Positions 25,318-32,985 are shown, numbered from the stretch's first letter. The stretch is DNA of 64,000 bases from VRUE01 sp963720805 (GCA_963720805.1 CAVRGT010000012.1:1-64000); one strand, 5' to 3'. Translations and numbers: made by a program. The notes: generated by a model not told the origin, from the sequence alone.

Positions 25318-26444
25318 TCGCCCTCCCGGCACGGCATCGAGACGACGAAGCTGCTGCCCTGGCCGACCACCGAGTCGACCGCGATCTCGCCGCCGTTGGC
25401 CTCGACGAAGCCCTTGGCGATCGCCAGGCCAAGTCCGGCCCCACCGCCGCTGCCACCCTCGCCGTGCTGGAACGGCTCGAAGATCCGCTGCCGCTCGCTC
25501 TCGGGAATTCCGGGGCCCTGGTCAACCACGCGCACCGCGATCTTGCCGGCAAGGCGAATCGATTTGACCAGCACGGGCTTGCCGCCCCCGTGGCGAACCG
25601 CGTTTTCCAGCAGGTTGGCGAAGGCCCGCTCGAGCTGGGCGGCATCGGCGTCGACAAGCGGCAGCTCGCGATCGACCGCGAGCCGCACGAGCTCGGGCCG
25701 GCCGATCGCCGCCCGGGCGGCGTCGAGCACCTCGGCGAGGTCAACCGGCTCGCTGTGCGGCGGCGCCTTTCCCGCCTCCAGCCGCGACATGTCGAGCAGG
25801 TTCTCGACCAGGCGCGAGAGCCGCCCGCCCTCGGAGACCACGGCCGCGCTCAGCTCCTCGCGCTCCTCGCTGGTTGCGCTTGCCGAGCCGAGCGCGGCGC
25901 CACCAGCGATGATCGAGGTCAGCGGCGTGCGCAGGTCGTGCGAGATCGAGCGCAGCAGCGCCGTCTTCAGCTCGTCGCTGCGGCGCAATGCCTCGGCCTC
26001 GACCATCTCGGCCTGCATCCGGTCGCGCTCCTCGGCCAGCGCCGCCAGCTCGGCCAACGCCCGGTCGGCCTGTTCGCGCCGGCGCTCGGCCTCGAGCGCT
26101 TGGGCCCGCGCCAAGCCCGCGACCGTGCTGCTGATCGCGGCGACGGTGACGAAGGCGATCAGCGCGATCCAGTTCTGTTCGTCGGCGATCGTCAGCCGGT
26201 GCAGCGGCGGCAGCTGGAAGTAGTTGAAGGCGACGGCGCTGGCGAGCGAGGCGAGCAGCCCCAGGCGCAGCCCCCAGACGATCGAGATCAGCAGGACCGC
26301 CGGCAGGTAGACGACGCCGAGCGAGACCACCGGCGCGATCGACTTCAGCGGGTAGACGAGCAGCGTGCCTGCGATGACCGCGCCGAGCGTCGCCAACAAG
26401 CCGAGCCAGGCGCGAGGCGGCTTGCTGCTCAGCCCGACGGTCAC
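25314..26444 (-). CDS. Short KdpD-like sensor histidine kinase (DUF4118)
   Basis: A 376-residue kinase. Residues 10-115 carry four closely spaced membrane helices of the KdpD DUF4118 type (WGLRLGLLASLASAVAFNYFQLPP). A coiled linker follows, then HisKA with SISHDLRTPLTS (His169), and HATPase with N-box NLLENAVRHG, VDQGPGIP and GAGLGLAI. The large N-terminal KdpD and Usp domains of the E. coli protein are absent, so control by the cytoplasmic sensor part must differ. It starts at GTG directly after the PBP stop and overlaps kdpE. Confidence 0.87.
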   Translation of the reverse strand: MTVGLSSKPPRAWLGLLATLGAVIAGTLLVYPLKSIAPVVSLGVVYLPAVLLISIVWGLRLGLLASLASAVAFNYFQLPPLHRLTIADEQNWIALIAFVTVAAISSTVAGLARAQALEAERRREQADRALAELAALAEERDRMQAEMVEAEALRRSDELKTALLRSISHDLRTPLTSIIAGGAALGSASATSEEREELSAAVVSEGGRLSRLVENLLDMSRLEAGKAPPHSEPVDLAEVLDAARAAIGRPELVRLAVDRELPLVDADAAQLERAFANLLENAVRHGGGKPVLVKSIRLAGKIAVRVVDQGPGIPESERQRIFEPFQHGEGGSGGGAGLGLAIAKGFVEANGGEIAVDSVVGQGSSFVVSMPCREGE

Positions 26445-28574
26445 TCAGCCCGGGCTGATCCCGCCGCCGGCCGAGGGCGGCGCGGCTGGTGCGGGAGCGG
26501 GTTCGGGGGCTGCTTCCGGCGCCGCTTCGGCTTCGGGGGCCGCCCCTTCGCCTTCTTCCTTGCCCTTCTTCGATTGGCCTTCGCCCGATTCTTCTTCTTC
26601 GTATTCGTTGTATTCCGATTCGCTCGATGAGGAGCTGGATGAGCCCGAGGTGTGGCCGCTGTCGAGGCCCGACAGTTCGGGCAGGGTCGACGGTTCGGGG
26701 AATTCGGGGCAGTCGCCGGCAACCGCCGATTCCATGAAGGAGCGCCAGATCGGCCCCGCCGTCGGCCCGCCGAAGCCAGTTGATTCGCGCGACTGCGGGT
26801 GGCCGACCCAGACCGCGGTCGAGTAGAGCGGCGTGTAGCCGACGAACCAGGCATCGGAGAGGTCCTCGGAGGTGCCCGTCTTGCCCGCCTCGGCACCGCA
26901 GCCCATATAGGTGTAGCCGGCGCCGGTGCCCTGGGTGATCACGCCCTCGAGGATCTTGGTCACGTCGTAGGCCTGGCCCTCGGTCAGCACCCGTTCTCCC
27001 GAGTCGGGATTGGCTTCCTCGACCTTGCCGTTGGGGAATTCGACCCGGCTGATCGCGGTCGGGTCGTGGTGGATGCCGCCGCTGGCCAGGGTCGCGTAGC
27101 CGTCGGCCTGTTCGAGCGGCGTGACGCCGACCCGGAGACCGCCGATCGCCTCGGCCGGCACTGATTCGAGCGGCGCTTCGATCCCCATTTCGTGGGCGGT
27201 CTGGGTGACGTTCTCGGACCCGACGTCAAGATCAAGCTGGGCGAAGATGACGTTGACCGAGGCCCAGGTGGCGGCTTCGAGCGACATCGTGCCGCCGCCG
27301 GGCTCGTCGTTGTTGACCGTCCAGGTGCCGCCGCCCGGCGTGTCGAGGGTCATCGGCGAGGTGCCGCTGTAGTAGGTGCTGCTGGGGTCGATCCCCTGCT
27401 TGATCGCCGTCGTCAGCACGTAGGTCTTGAACGAGGAGCCGGGCTGGCGGTGGGCCTGCCAGGCGTAGTTGAATTCGCTTTCGCTTTCGTAGCCTTCGGT
27501 CGAGGCGAGGGCGACGATTTCGCCCGTCTTGGGGTTGACCGAGGCGAGCCCGGCCGCGGGGCCGCCTTCCGGGTAACAGACACTGCAGGAGTCGACCGCT
27601 TCCTGCGCCCGTTCCTGCAGTTCGGGATCGATCGTCGTGTAGGCCTTGAGCCCGCCCTTGCGCACGGTGTTGATCCCGTACTTGTCGATCAGCTCCTGCT
27701 GGACGAGATCGAAGAGGAAGGGGTCGCGAATCACCTGGTACTTGTGGCCGGGACTGAGGCCGAGGCCGCTGTGCACGGCTTCGCGGTATTCGGCGCCGTC
27801 GATGTAGTCCTGCTCGTGCATCGAGTTGAGCACCTCGTTGCGGCGCTGCAGCGCCGCGTGGGGATCGAGGAAGGGGTTGTATTCGGAGGGCGCCTGCGGC
27901 AGGCCCGCGATCAGCGCCGATTCGTTCAGGCCGAGCTCGGAGGCCGGCTTGCCGAAGTAGGTCTGCGCCGCCGCCTCGACCCCGACCGCGGTCTCGCCTT
28001 CGACCGTGCCGTAGGGGGCGGTGTTGAGGTAGGCGGTGAGGATCCATTCCTTCGTGTGGGCTTCCTCCATCTCATAGGCGAGGTGCGCTTCGATCAGCTT
28101 TCGTTTCAGCGTCTCCTGGGGGTTCTGGATGTAGAGGTTGCGGACCAGCTGCTGGGTGATCGTCGAGGCGCCCTGCACCGGCTTGCCGCCGGCCAGCAGG
28201 TCCTTCCAGGCGGCGCGGGCGATCCCCGCCGGGTCGAGAGCGCCGTGGTTGAAGAAGTTCTTGTCCTCGATCGCCACCGTGGCGTCGCGCAGCGTCGACG
28301 GCATCGTCCGCCCGGGCACCGGCTGGCGGATGTTTTCGGCCTGGATGAAGCCGATCAGGCTGCCGTCGGCGGCGTAGATCGCCGAGGAGCGGCCCTTCTG
28401 CACCGGTTTCAGGCTGGAGAGCGGCGGCGCCGACTCATACGTGCTGACCGCCCAGCTTCCGGCCACGCCGCCCGCGACCACGCCCACGGCGAGCAGGACC
28501 CCCAGGGGGACCGTCACCTTCTTCCACTTCGAGGTATGGGACTTGCGCCTGCGCAGGCGAGTTCGGCGAGCCAT
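26445..28574 (-). CDS. Class A penicillin-binding protein (transglycosylase/transpeptidase)
   Basis: A 709-residue bifunctional peptidoglycan synthase. A basic cytoplasmic tail is followed by one membrane anchor (about 18-42). The GT51 domain shows AIEDKNFFNHGALDPAGIARA (catalytic Glu103) and GASTITQQLVRN. The transpeptidase domain has SxxK in RQPGSSFKTYV, SxN in WASVNVIF and KTG in EAGKTGTSED. The C-terminal ~90 residues are low complexity: a Ser/Glu-rich stretch, then repeated Pro-Ala-Glu. It acts on the outer face of the membrane. A TACAAT hexamer lies 10 nt before the ATG. The kdp regulators follow without a gap, so read-through into them is likely. Confidence 0.93.
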   Translation of the reverse strand: MARRTRLRRRKSHTSKWKKVTVPLGVLLAVGVVAGGVAGSWAVSTYESAPPLSSLKPVQKGRSSAIYAADGSLIGFIQAENIRQPVPGRTMPSTLRDATVAIEDKNFFNHGALDPAGIARAAWKDLLAGGKPVQGASTITQQLVRNLYIQNPQETLKRKLIEAHLAYEMEEAHTKEWILTAYLNTAPYGTVEGETAVGVEAAAQTYFGKPASELGLNESALIAGLPQAPSEYNPFLDPHAALQRRNEVLNSMHEQDYIDGAEYREAVHSGLGLSPGHKYQVIRDPFLFDLVQQELIDKYGINTVRKGGLKAYTTIDPELQERAQEAVDSCSVCYPEGGPAAGLASVNPKTGEIVALASTEGYESESEFNYAWQAHRQPGSSFKTYVLTTAIKQGIDPSSTYYSGTSPMTLDTPGGGTWTVNNDEPGGGTMSLEAATWASVNVIFAQLDLDVGSENVTQTAHEMGIEAPLESVPAEAIGGLRVGVTPLEQADGYATLASGGIHHDPTAISRVEFPNGKVEEANPDSGERVLTEGQAYDVTKILEGVITQGTGAGYTYMGCGAEAGKTGTSEDLSDAWFVGYTPLYSTAVWVGHPQSRESTGFGGPTAGPIWRSFMESAVAGDCPEFPEPSTLPELSGLDSGHTSGSSSSSSSESEYNEYEEEESGEGQSKKGKEEGEGAAPEAEAAPEAAPEPAPAPAAPPSAGGGISPG

Positions 28575-28584
28575 TCGTCCGCAA

Positions 28585-28606
28585 ATTGTAGGGAGGCCGC
28601 TAGGCT
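28585..28606. promoter_or_regulatory. Divergent -10 elements between the PBP and VOC genes
   Basis: On the minus strand, TACAAT (28590-28585) lies 10 nt before the PBP ATG. On the plus strand, TAGGCT (28601-28606) lies 9 nt before the VOC GTG. Both could give leaderless or near-leaderless transcripts from a 41-bp intergenic space. Confidence 0.45.
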
Positions 28607-28615
28607 GCCAAGCCC

Positions 28616-28993
28616 GTGGCGCGCTTCTTGCACACCTGCTACCGAATCGGCGAGATCGACCGCTCGGTCGCCTTCTACGAAAAGATCGGCTTCGAAGAGA
28701 CCGGCCGCATGCCAATCGGCGACGAGGCGATCAACGTCTTCATGAACATCCCGGGCGAGGACCCGGTGCTCGAGTTGACCTACAACCACGGCGTCAGCGG
28801 CTACGAGCACGGCACCGGCTACAACCACATCGCCCTCTCGGTCGACGACATCGACGCCACCCTCGAGACCCTCGTCGCCGACGGCATCGAGCCCGAAAAG
28901 CCCCCCTACCGCCCCGGCGGCCGCACCGAGGGCCACCGCATCTGCTTCATCCGCGACCCCGACGGGTACCGAATTGAGCTGATTGGCGAGTAG
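28616..28993 (+). CDS. VOC-family glyoxalase I-like protein
   Basis: A 125-residue protein with the two beta-alpha-beta-beta-beta modules of the vicinal oxygen chelate fold. LHTCYRIGEIDRSVAFYEK carries the first metal His. LELTYNHG carries Glu, GYNHIALSVDDID the second His, and DPDGYRIELIG the last Glu. The full ligand set matches lactoylglutathione lyase, although actinobacteria lack glutathione, so the thiol substrate is unclear. A GTG start is used, behind a -10-like TAGGCT. A scrap of a second copy of the C-terminus occurs at 32890-32952. Confidence 0.85.
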   Translation: MARFLHTCYRIGEIDRSVAFYEKIGFEETGRMPIGDEAINVFMNIPGEDPVLELTYNHGVSGYEHGTGYNHIALSVDDIDATLETLVADGIEPEKPPYRPGGRTEGHRICFIRDPDGYRIELIGE

Positions 28994-29564
28994 AACCGTC
29001 TTGCAGTCCCTGGCGAAGAGCGGGGTGCAAGCCGTGGCCACAGTTGTCCTCGCGCTGACGTTGATCGGATCTGGGACGGCTCTCGCCGACGGGCCCCGGA
29101 CGCCGTACGTAGTAGCTCGCGGCACGAGCCTCTACGGCGTACCGTGGCGGATCAGGATGGGGGAGGAACTGTCCTACGGCAAAGGGCAGCCACGCTACGC
29201 CGACCTGTTTTTCTCGATTGGAAAACGCGGCGAGAGCAACGAAGCCGGCTACATCTCCTCGTTTCCCCTGCCGATTCCGCGCACGTTCACCTTTCACGCG
29301 AACTCGGGCAGCGACATCGACTCATTCCCCGAGTCGGACACCAGCGGCTTCGCCGGGCGCCGTGTCGCGAAACTCGTCGCGACGATGAGCGAAGGCCCGC
29401 CCGTCACCTTCGAAACCCATTTGGCGCCCACCGCGCTCTCCAACCGTTTCCACTGGTTGCGCCGCGTCCGCTTCTTCGACCAGTTCTACCCGGCAGGGAT
29501 AGAACCGACGGAGATCTCGGCCTACGACCGTGCCGGAGGACTGCTGGACCGCCAGCCTGCCTAG
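28983..29564 (+). CDS. Secreted protein of unknown function
   Basis: Up to 193 residues. The frame opens at a TTG overlapping the VOC stop; a GTG about 13 codons in is an alternative. A hydrophobic segment VATVVLALTLIGSGTALA ends in an Ala-x-Ala-like signal peptidase site. The mature part (about 155 residues) has SLYGVPWRIRMGEEL, a FTFHANSGSDIDSFPESD acidic patch and a C-terminal RFFDQFYPAGIEPTEISAYDRAG. No Cys pairs or repeats. I do not recognise the family. The 11-nt overlap with the VOC gene suggests translational coupling. Confidence 0.55.
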   Translation: MASRTVLQSLAKSGVQAVATVVLALTLIGSGTALADGPRTPYVVARGTSLYGVPWRIRMGEELSYGKGQPRYADLFFSIGKRGESNEAGYISSFPLPIPRTFTFHANSGSDIDSFPESDTSGFAGRRVAKLVATMSEGPPVTFETHLAPTALSNRFHWLRRVRFFDQFYPAGIEPTEISAYDRAGGLLDRQPA

Positions 29565-29569
29565 CACGC

Positions 29570-29816
29570 GTCCGCGAAGCGCTTGCGCAGTCGGGCAAGC
29601 GCGTCGGCCGCGCGCCCGGCCTGCCGCCGGTCGGCGCCGCCAAGCCGGTGCCGATCCCGCCGCAGGTCGCCGCGGTGGCGCGCGGCGCGCTGGCCGAGGG
29701 CCTGAGCCCAGCGCGCCGCCGACCGCCTCAACGAGTACGGCCTGCCCTCGCCCAGGGGCGGCCAATGGCACCGCGAGAGCGTCCGGTGCCTGCTGCCGCG
29801 GCTCGGCGCCGCCTGA
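29570..29816 (+). pseudogene. Remnant of a serine recombinase C-terminal region
   Basis: One frame reads ...ALAEGLSPAR, and after a one-base shift near 29720 it continues ADRLNEYGLPSPRGGQWHRESVRCLLPRL to a TGA at 29814. The pattern (ala-rich, then RLNxxGxPxPRGGxWHxxxVRxxL) is the DNA-binding segment of large serine recombinases/resolvases (PF07508-like). The catalytic resolvase domain is absent and the frame is broken, so this is a decayed fragment of a mobile element. Confidence 0.55.
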
Positions 29817-29853
29817 GCAGTCCTTCGTCCCGCCTCCGGGCTACGGTAGGGCA

Positions 29854-30564
29854 GTGGCGGAACGCACAGTCGAAAAAGAGTGGGCCCGGGAGTCGTGGCG
29901 GGGGTCGCCCGCCGAGCTCGCGGAACTTCTGTCCAAAACGGCCGAGCTCATCGCCGAGGAGAACGACGACCCCGAAACCAGGATCTCCATCGCGAGGGAG
30001 GGCGACGACCTCTCGTTCGAGAGCGCGGCCGAGTTCTCTGAGTTTGCCCGCAGCGGAGACCGGCGGGTGGGGGAAGCGCACCGCGTGTATGCCGCCCTCG
30101 GCCGGCACCGGGGAGTGCATGTCACCCTGATTGCCACGCGCTCGTACATCCCGGGGATGTCAGTGGTGACTGTCACCGTGCGTGGCGCCGACCCAGTCGC
30201 GGTCAACGGCGTGTCCGCGGAGGTACAGCGCCTGGCTCGCCGGAACGGGAGACGGGTCAAGTCCCATGTGGCCGCCATCTGCGCGTGGGCGGTCGGCCTG
30301 GCGCTCACGATCCCCAACTACGTCTGGCACTCCGACTTCACCCGCGCCCTCTCATGGTCCGGCACCGCCCTGATGCTCGCGGCTATCAGCTTCGGACTTC
30401 TACACCCCGTCCTCGTCCCCCGATTCGAGGTAGTCGACCCAGACGCCCCGGATAGTTGGGCGTCTCGGGTCCGCCACTGGCTGGCCGAGTCCGGAAAGTG
30501 GCTGCTCGCGGCCGGTGCCGGAGCTGTCATCTATGCGCTCGCCCAGAAGCTGATCGACGGCTGA
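29854..30564 (+). CDS. Two-helix membrane protein of unknown function
   Basis: A 236-residue protein. The first ~140 residues are soluble and acidic, then basic (SPAELAELLSKTAELIAEEND, VSAEVQRLARRNGRRVK). Two hydrophobic helices follow (about residues 145-162 and 168-190), and a third possible helix near the C-terminus (WLLAAGAGAVIYALAQKL). The GTG start lies 6 nt behind a -10-like TACGGT (29842-29847). No family recognised. The N-terminal part could be a ligand- or protein-binding domain facing the cytoplasm. Confidence 0.6.
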   Translation: MAERTVEKEWARESWRGSPAELAELLSKTAELIAEENDDPETRISIAREGDDLSFESAAEFSEFARSGDRRVGEAHRVYAALGRHRGVHVTLIATRSYIPGMSVVTVTVRGADPVAVNGVSAEVQRLARRNGRRVKSHVAAICAWAVGLALTIPNYVWHSDFTRALSWSGTALMLAAISFGLLHPVLVPRFEVVDPDAPDSWASRVRHWLAESGKWLLAAGAGAVIYALAQKLIDG

Positions 30565-30693
30565 GACTCCGGCCCGAGCCGCGGCGGGGTGTCGAAGGCC
30601 CGCCGAGTGGCCGGGACCGCGGGGAAATCCTTGACGCCGCGCCCGGGCCCTCCCCACCCCGCAGCCCCCGGCGCCGCCGTAGGATCGCCCGCG

Positions 30694-30880
30694 ATGGCAT
30701 CGCAATCGAAACCCGACATTCGCGAACGCAGAGGGCCTCGCGGTGGCCGGTGCCGGTCCGGACGCCGCGCGGGTCCAGTGCAAGGGGCGCCTCGTCCTCA
30801 CGGAGGACGGCGAAACGGTCCTGTTTGCGCCGGCGGACCCCGCCGCGCTCGAAGCCGTCATCGCCGCCGACGAAGCCTGA
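30694..30880 (+). pseudogene. Small frame-disrupted open reading frame
   Basis: The ATG at 30694 sits 8 nt behind a TAGGAT hexamer and opens MASQSKPDIRERRG. One base later in phase, the sequence reads LAVAGAGPDAARVQCKGRLVL, then TEDGETVLFAPADPAALEAVIAADEA to a TGA at 30878. The second part has coding-like composition and a natural ending 7 bp from the convergent regulator stop. A single-base indel would join them into a ~60-residue protein. Low certainty. Confidence 0.35.
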
Positions 30881-30887
30881 GCGTCGC

Positions 30888-31619
30888 TTACTTCGCGTTC
30901 TTGTTCGGAGCCTTCTTCTTCGCCCGTTTGCGCCGCGCCGGTTTGGGGCGCTCCGGCTCCGCGGCCTCGAAGGCGATGAGGCCGACCACCGCTTTCAGCA
31001 GCTTCTCGCCCGTCTGACTCGAGCGCGCCTCCGACTCTTCTACGAGGGCCGGGACCTTCTGGAAGACGAGCCTCAACATCTTCCACAGTTTCTTCCAGGC
31101 GATCTCGTCCAGACCCACTTCGTCCCAGGTGAAGGTGAAGTCCTCGCGGCTGGTGAACTTGCCCGTCTCGATTGACCGGGACATGACGCGCACCAGTTCT
31201 TCGAGCGTCGCGGTCGCGAGCCCCGCCTGGATCGACTCGGGGAACGAGGGCCAGGCCGACTCCGTGTAGATCGCGCGCTTGGTGCCCACGTACATGTGCC
31301 GCGTGGAGCCGCCGACTTTTTCTTCCCTGACGAGCTTGATCGCGCCGTACTCGACCAGCTTGTCGAAGTGGTGGCAGACCGTGCTGGTCTTTTTGTCGTG
31401 CGACCTGGCAAATTCGGACGGGCTGATCGCCCGCTGGTGCGCGACGGTGAGGATCTGCAACCGGGTCGGGTGCCCCAGCGCCCTCGCCATCTGCGCCTTC
31501 TCCTCCTCGCGGGATGGCGGGGACGGGGGCGGTGGGTGGGCCTTCGCCTGCTGCGCCTCACTCTCGGCAGCCTTGCCCGCCCTCCGCCTGCCCTGCGTCC
31601 GAGCGGACTGCGCCGTCAT
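30888..31619 (-). CDS. ArsR-like winged-helix transcriptional regulator
   Basis: A 243-residue protein. After a disordered Pro/Ala/Lys N-terminus (about 40 residues) comes a winged helix: MARALGHPTRLQILTVAHQRAISPSEFARSHDKKTSTVCHHFDKL, with LVEYGAIKLV as the wing lead-in. An alpha-helical middle domain follows (about 120-215), and the C-terminus is strongly basic (RRKRAKKKAPNKNAK). No metal-binding Cys motif is visible. It is one of two regulators whose upstream DNA contains the 12-bp palindrome CCGACCGGTCGG (here at 31716-31727). Confidence 0.75.
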   Translation of the reverse strand: MTAQSARTQGRRRAGKAAESEAQQAKAHPPPPSPPSREEEKAQMARALGHPTRLQILTVAHQRAISPSEFARSHDKKTSTVCHHFDKLVEYGAIKLVREEKVGGSTRHMYVGTKRAIYTESAWPSFPESIQAGLATATLEELVRVMSRSIETGKFTSREDFTFTWDEVGLDEIAWKKLWKMLRLVFQKVPALVEESEARSSQTGEKLLKAVVGLIAFEAAEPERPKPARRKRAKKKAPNKNAK

Positions 31620-31715
31620 TCGGGAACCCTCCGTTTTGCTAAGTGGTACGCGATTGGTCGGGCGAAAGCCTACCTAAAGGCTAGGTAGATCCCGAGCCTT
31701 CGGCGTCGGCCGGAC

Positions 31716-31727
31716 CCGACCGGTCGG
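31716..31727. promoter_or_regulatory. 12-bp perfect palindrome CCGACCGGTCGG (copy 1)
   Basis: A perfect palindrome about 100 bp upstream of the larger winged-helix gene and 170 bp upstream of the 19-codon peptide gene. The identical sequence lies upstream of the second regulator. A second palindrome, AACCGGTT, follows at 31736-31743. It is a candidate operator. Confidence 0.45.
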
Positions 31728-31896
31728 TACCTGCCAACCGGTTGACATATCCTCACCGATGGCGGTTTGCGGGTTGCGCCGCCCCACTCGTCGGGCCTCG
31801 CCCGGCAGTCCGGTCTACGCCCTTCGAGCGGCCAAGCGAGCAGAGGCGACGCTGCTCAATCGCCCTCTGCGCGGAGACGCGGAAGGGGGTGAGGAC

Positions 31897-31956
31897 ATGA
31901 CGATCAAGAACTGCGGCACGACCGTGCCACTGCTCAGCATCCTGAAGTCCAACTAG
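31897..31956 (+). CDS. 19-residue peptide gene with strong ribosome binding site
   Basis: The sequence MTIKNCGTTVPLLSILKSN ends in TAG. The ATG is preceded by GGGGGTGAGG at optimal spacing, the best Shine-Dalgarno in this region. A perfect 14-bp stem hairpin starts 12 nt after the stop. It lies alone between two divergent/convergent winged-helix genes. It has one Cys and a hydrophobic core (VPLLSIL). The frame is open upstream to an ATG at 31759 (65 residues in all), but that part is Arg-rich and unlike a protein. It could be a signalling peptide, a modified-peptide precursor or a leader peptide. Confidence 0.45.
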   Translation: MTIKNCGTTVPLLSILKSN

Positions 31957-31967
31957 GGCTCAGGTCG

Positions 31968-32000
31968 CCCCGCCGGAGACTCCTCCAGTCTCCGGCGGGG
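31968..32000 (+). terminator. Perfect 14-bp stem hairpin after the 19-codon frame
   Basis: Arms CCCCGCCGGAGACT and AGTCTCCGGCGGGG around a 5-nt loop. It begins 12 nt after the stop of the peptide gene and precedes the 3' end of the convergent regulator, so it probably terminates transcription in one or both directions. Confidence 0.65.
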
Positions 32001-32039
32001 GCCGCCAGCGACCTACCTCCATCTGCCTCGCGATGGCAG

Positions 32040-32321
32040 TCACTTGACGAGTGCGTAGAAGTGCTCCGTCGCGCCGCGCACCGGCTGTTCGGCGACGATC
32101 TCCAGCAGTCCGAATTTCTCCAATTCCCTGATGTGATAATTCACGTTGCTGAGGTGCGCCTGTAGCTCGTGCTTCAGGTCGGTGGGAGACAGGGTGCGGC
32201 CGCCATCCAGCGCCATGACCTCAAGAATCGCGACGCGAAGCTCGCCGCACTGGTTGCGCGCAAGGCGCTCCCAGTTGATGAGGTCGCTACGGCCGCACCC
32301 GTCTCCGTTCTCCTTGTCCAT
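32040..32321 (-). CDS. Small winged-helix regulator
   Basis: A 93-residue protein: MDKENGDGCGRSDLINWERL, then RVAILEVMALDGGRTLSPTDLKHELQAHLSNVNYHIRELEKFGLLEIV, a complete ArsR-type winged helix, and a short ending TEHFYALVK. It consists of little more than the DNA-binding domain. The ATG at 32321 is preferred to far upstream in-frame codons, because the region before it has no family similarity and contains the palindrome CCGACCGGTCGG at 32382-32393, about 60 bp upstream. Confidence 0.72.
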   Translation of the reverse strand: MDKENGDGCGRSDLINWERLARNQCGELRVAILEVMALDGGRTLSPTDLKHELQAHLSNVNYHIRELEKFGLLEIVAEQPVRGATEHFYALVK

Positions 32322-32381
32322 CGAGCGCCGGGCACCGTAGCGAGCCGACGCGCTTTGCTCAAGAAAGTCTGACGGCAAAAA

Positions 32382-32393
32382 CCGACCGGTCGG
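32382..32393. promoter_or_regulatory. 12-bp perfect palindrome CCGACCGGTCGG (copy 2)
   Basis: Identical to 31716-31727. It lies 61-72 bp upstream of the small winged-helix gene, a plausible operator position. Confidence 0.45.
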
Positions 32394-32488
32394 GAAACGT
32401 CTACCGACTCCCTTGGTCAATCCCGGCCTCCGTGCCACGATGCGGCGCGCAAATGGGCGACCTTGCACACCACGGAGCGGGACGCGAC

Positions 32489-32698
32489 ATGAGCGGGACG
32501 CGCCATGCGGAGCGCGTTCGATTACGCCAGGACCACGCCCGCCGCCACCCCCTGCGGCTGAATATCCTCGCACTCTCCCAGCGGCGAAGCCAGTCGCTCG
32601 ACCCCGGCGATCTGCGCCGCGAGTTGCCCGACCGCCCGGCCGTCGAGGTGATCGAGTACCACCTGTTAGTCCTCCAGCAGGTCGAACTTCTGCCGTGA
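32489..32698 (+). CDS. Truncated winged-helix protein
   Basis: A 69-residue frame, MSGTRHAERVRLRQDHARRHPL, then RLNILALSQRRSQSLDPGDLRRELP...VIEYHLLVLQQVELLP. It aligns with the helix-turn-helix of the neighbouring regulators (HPLRLxIL...YHxxVLxxxxLL) but stops where the wing should begin. It may be a minimal regulator or, more likely given the scraps beside it, a decayed copy. Confidence 0.45.
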   Translation: MSGTRHAERVRLRQDHARRHPLRLNILALSQRRSQSLDPGDLRRELPDRPAVEVIEYHLLVLQQVELLP

Positions 32699-32870
32699 CC
32701 TTCAGCGAGAGGCGGGCTTCAACACGCTTGGCGTCGTCTGGTGGATCGCCGCCTTCAGGCTGGCGCGACCCGAGTCCTGGTGGGCCCGTCATCTCTACGG
32801 GCCGAAAAAGCTTGCGCGCGCCGAAGCTCGATACCCGGAGAGCCTGGATGAGGAAGAAGAACGGGAATAG
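32697..32870 (+). pseudogene. Gene fragment with Trp-rich coding sequence, no start
   Basis: An open stretch reading GVVWWIAAFRLARPESWWARH, then LYGPKKLARAEARYPESLDEEEERE and TAG. The composition is clearly protein-like and unlike the other frames, but there is no acceptable start codon, and the upstream part lies in the stop region of the winged-helix frame. It looks like the 3' remnant of a deleted gene. Family not recognised. Confidence 0.4.
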
Positions 32871-32889
32871 AAGCTCGACCAAGCTGGGT

Positions 32890-32952
32890 GACGATCCCCA
32901 CGGCTACCGCATCGAGCTGATCGGCGAGCAGGCCGGCCGATTGCCTTTGTGA
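32890..32952 (+). pseudogene. Scrap of a VOC (glyoxalase-like) gene C-terminus
   Basis: The frame DDPHGYRIELIGEQAGRLPL repeats the C-terminal motif DPDGYRIELIGE of the intact VOC gene at 28616-28993. Nothing upstream matches the rest. It is a short remnant of a duplicated gene. Confidence 0.5.
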
Positions 32953-32985
32953 GCGCTTTTCCACGGCCTTAGACTGGAGAGAGCA

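Noticed and set aside
31759..31956. A 65-residue gene starting at ATG 31759
   Set aside because: The added N-terminal part is Arg/Pro-rich without family features, and the internal ATG at 31897 has the strong ribosome binding site. A TATCCT five bases before 31759 leaves some doubt.
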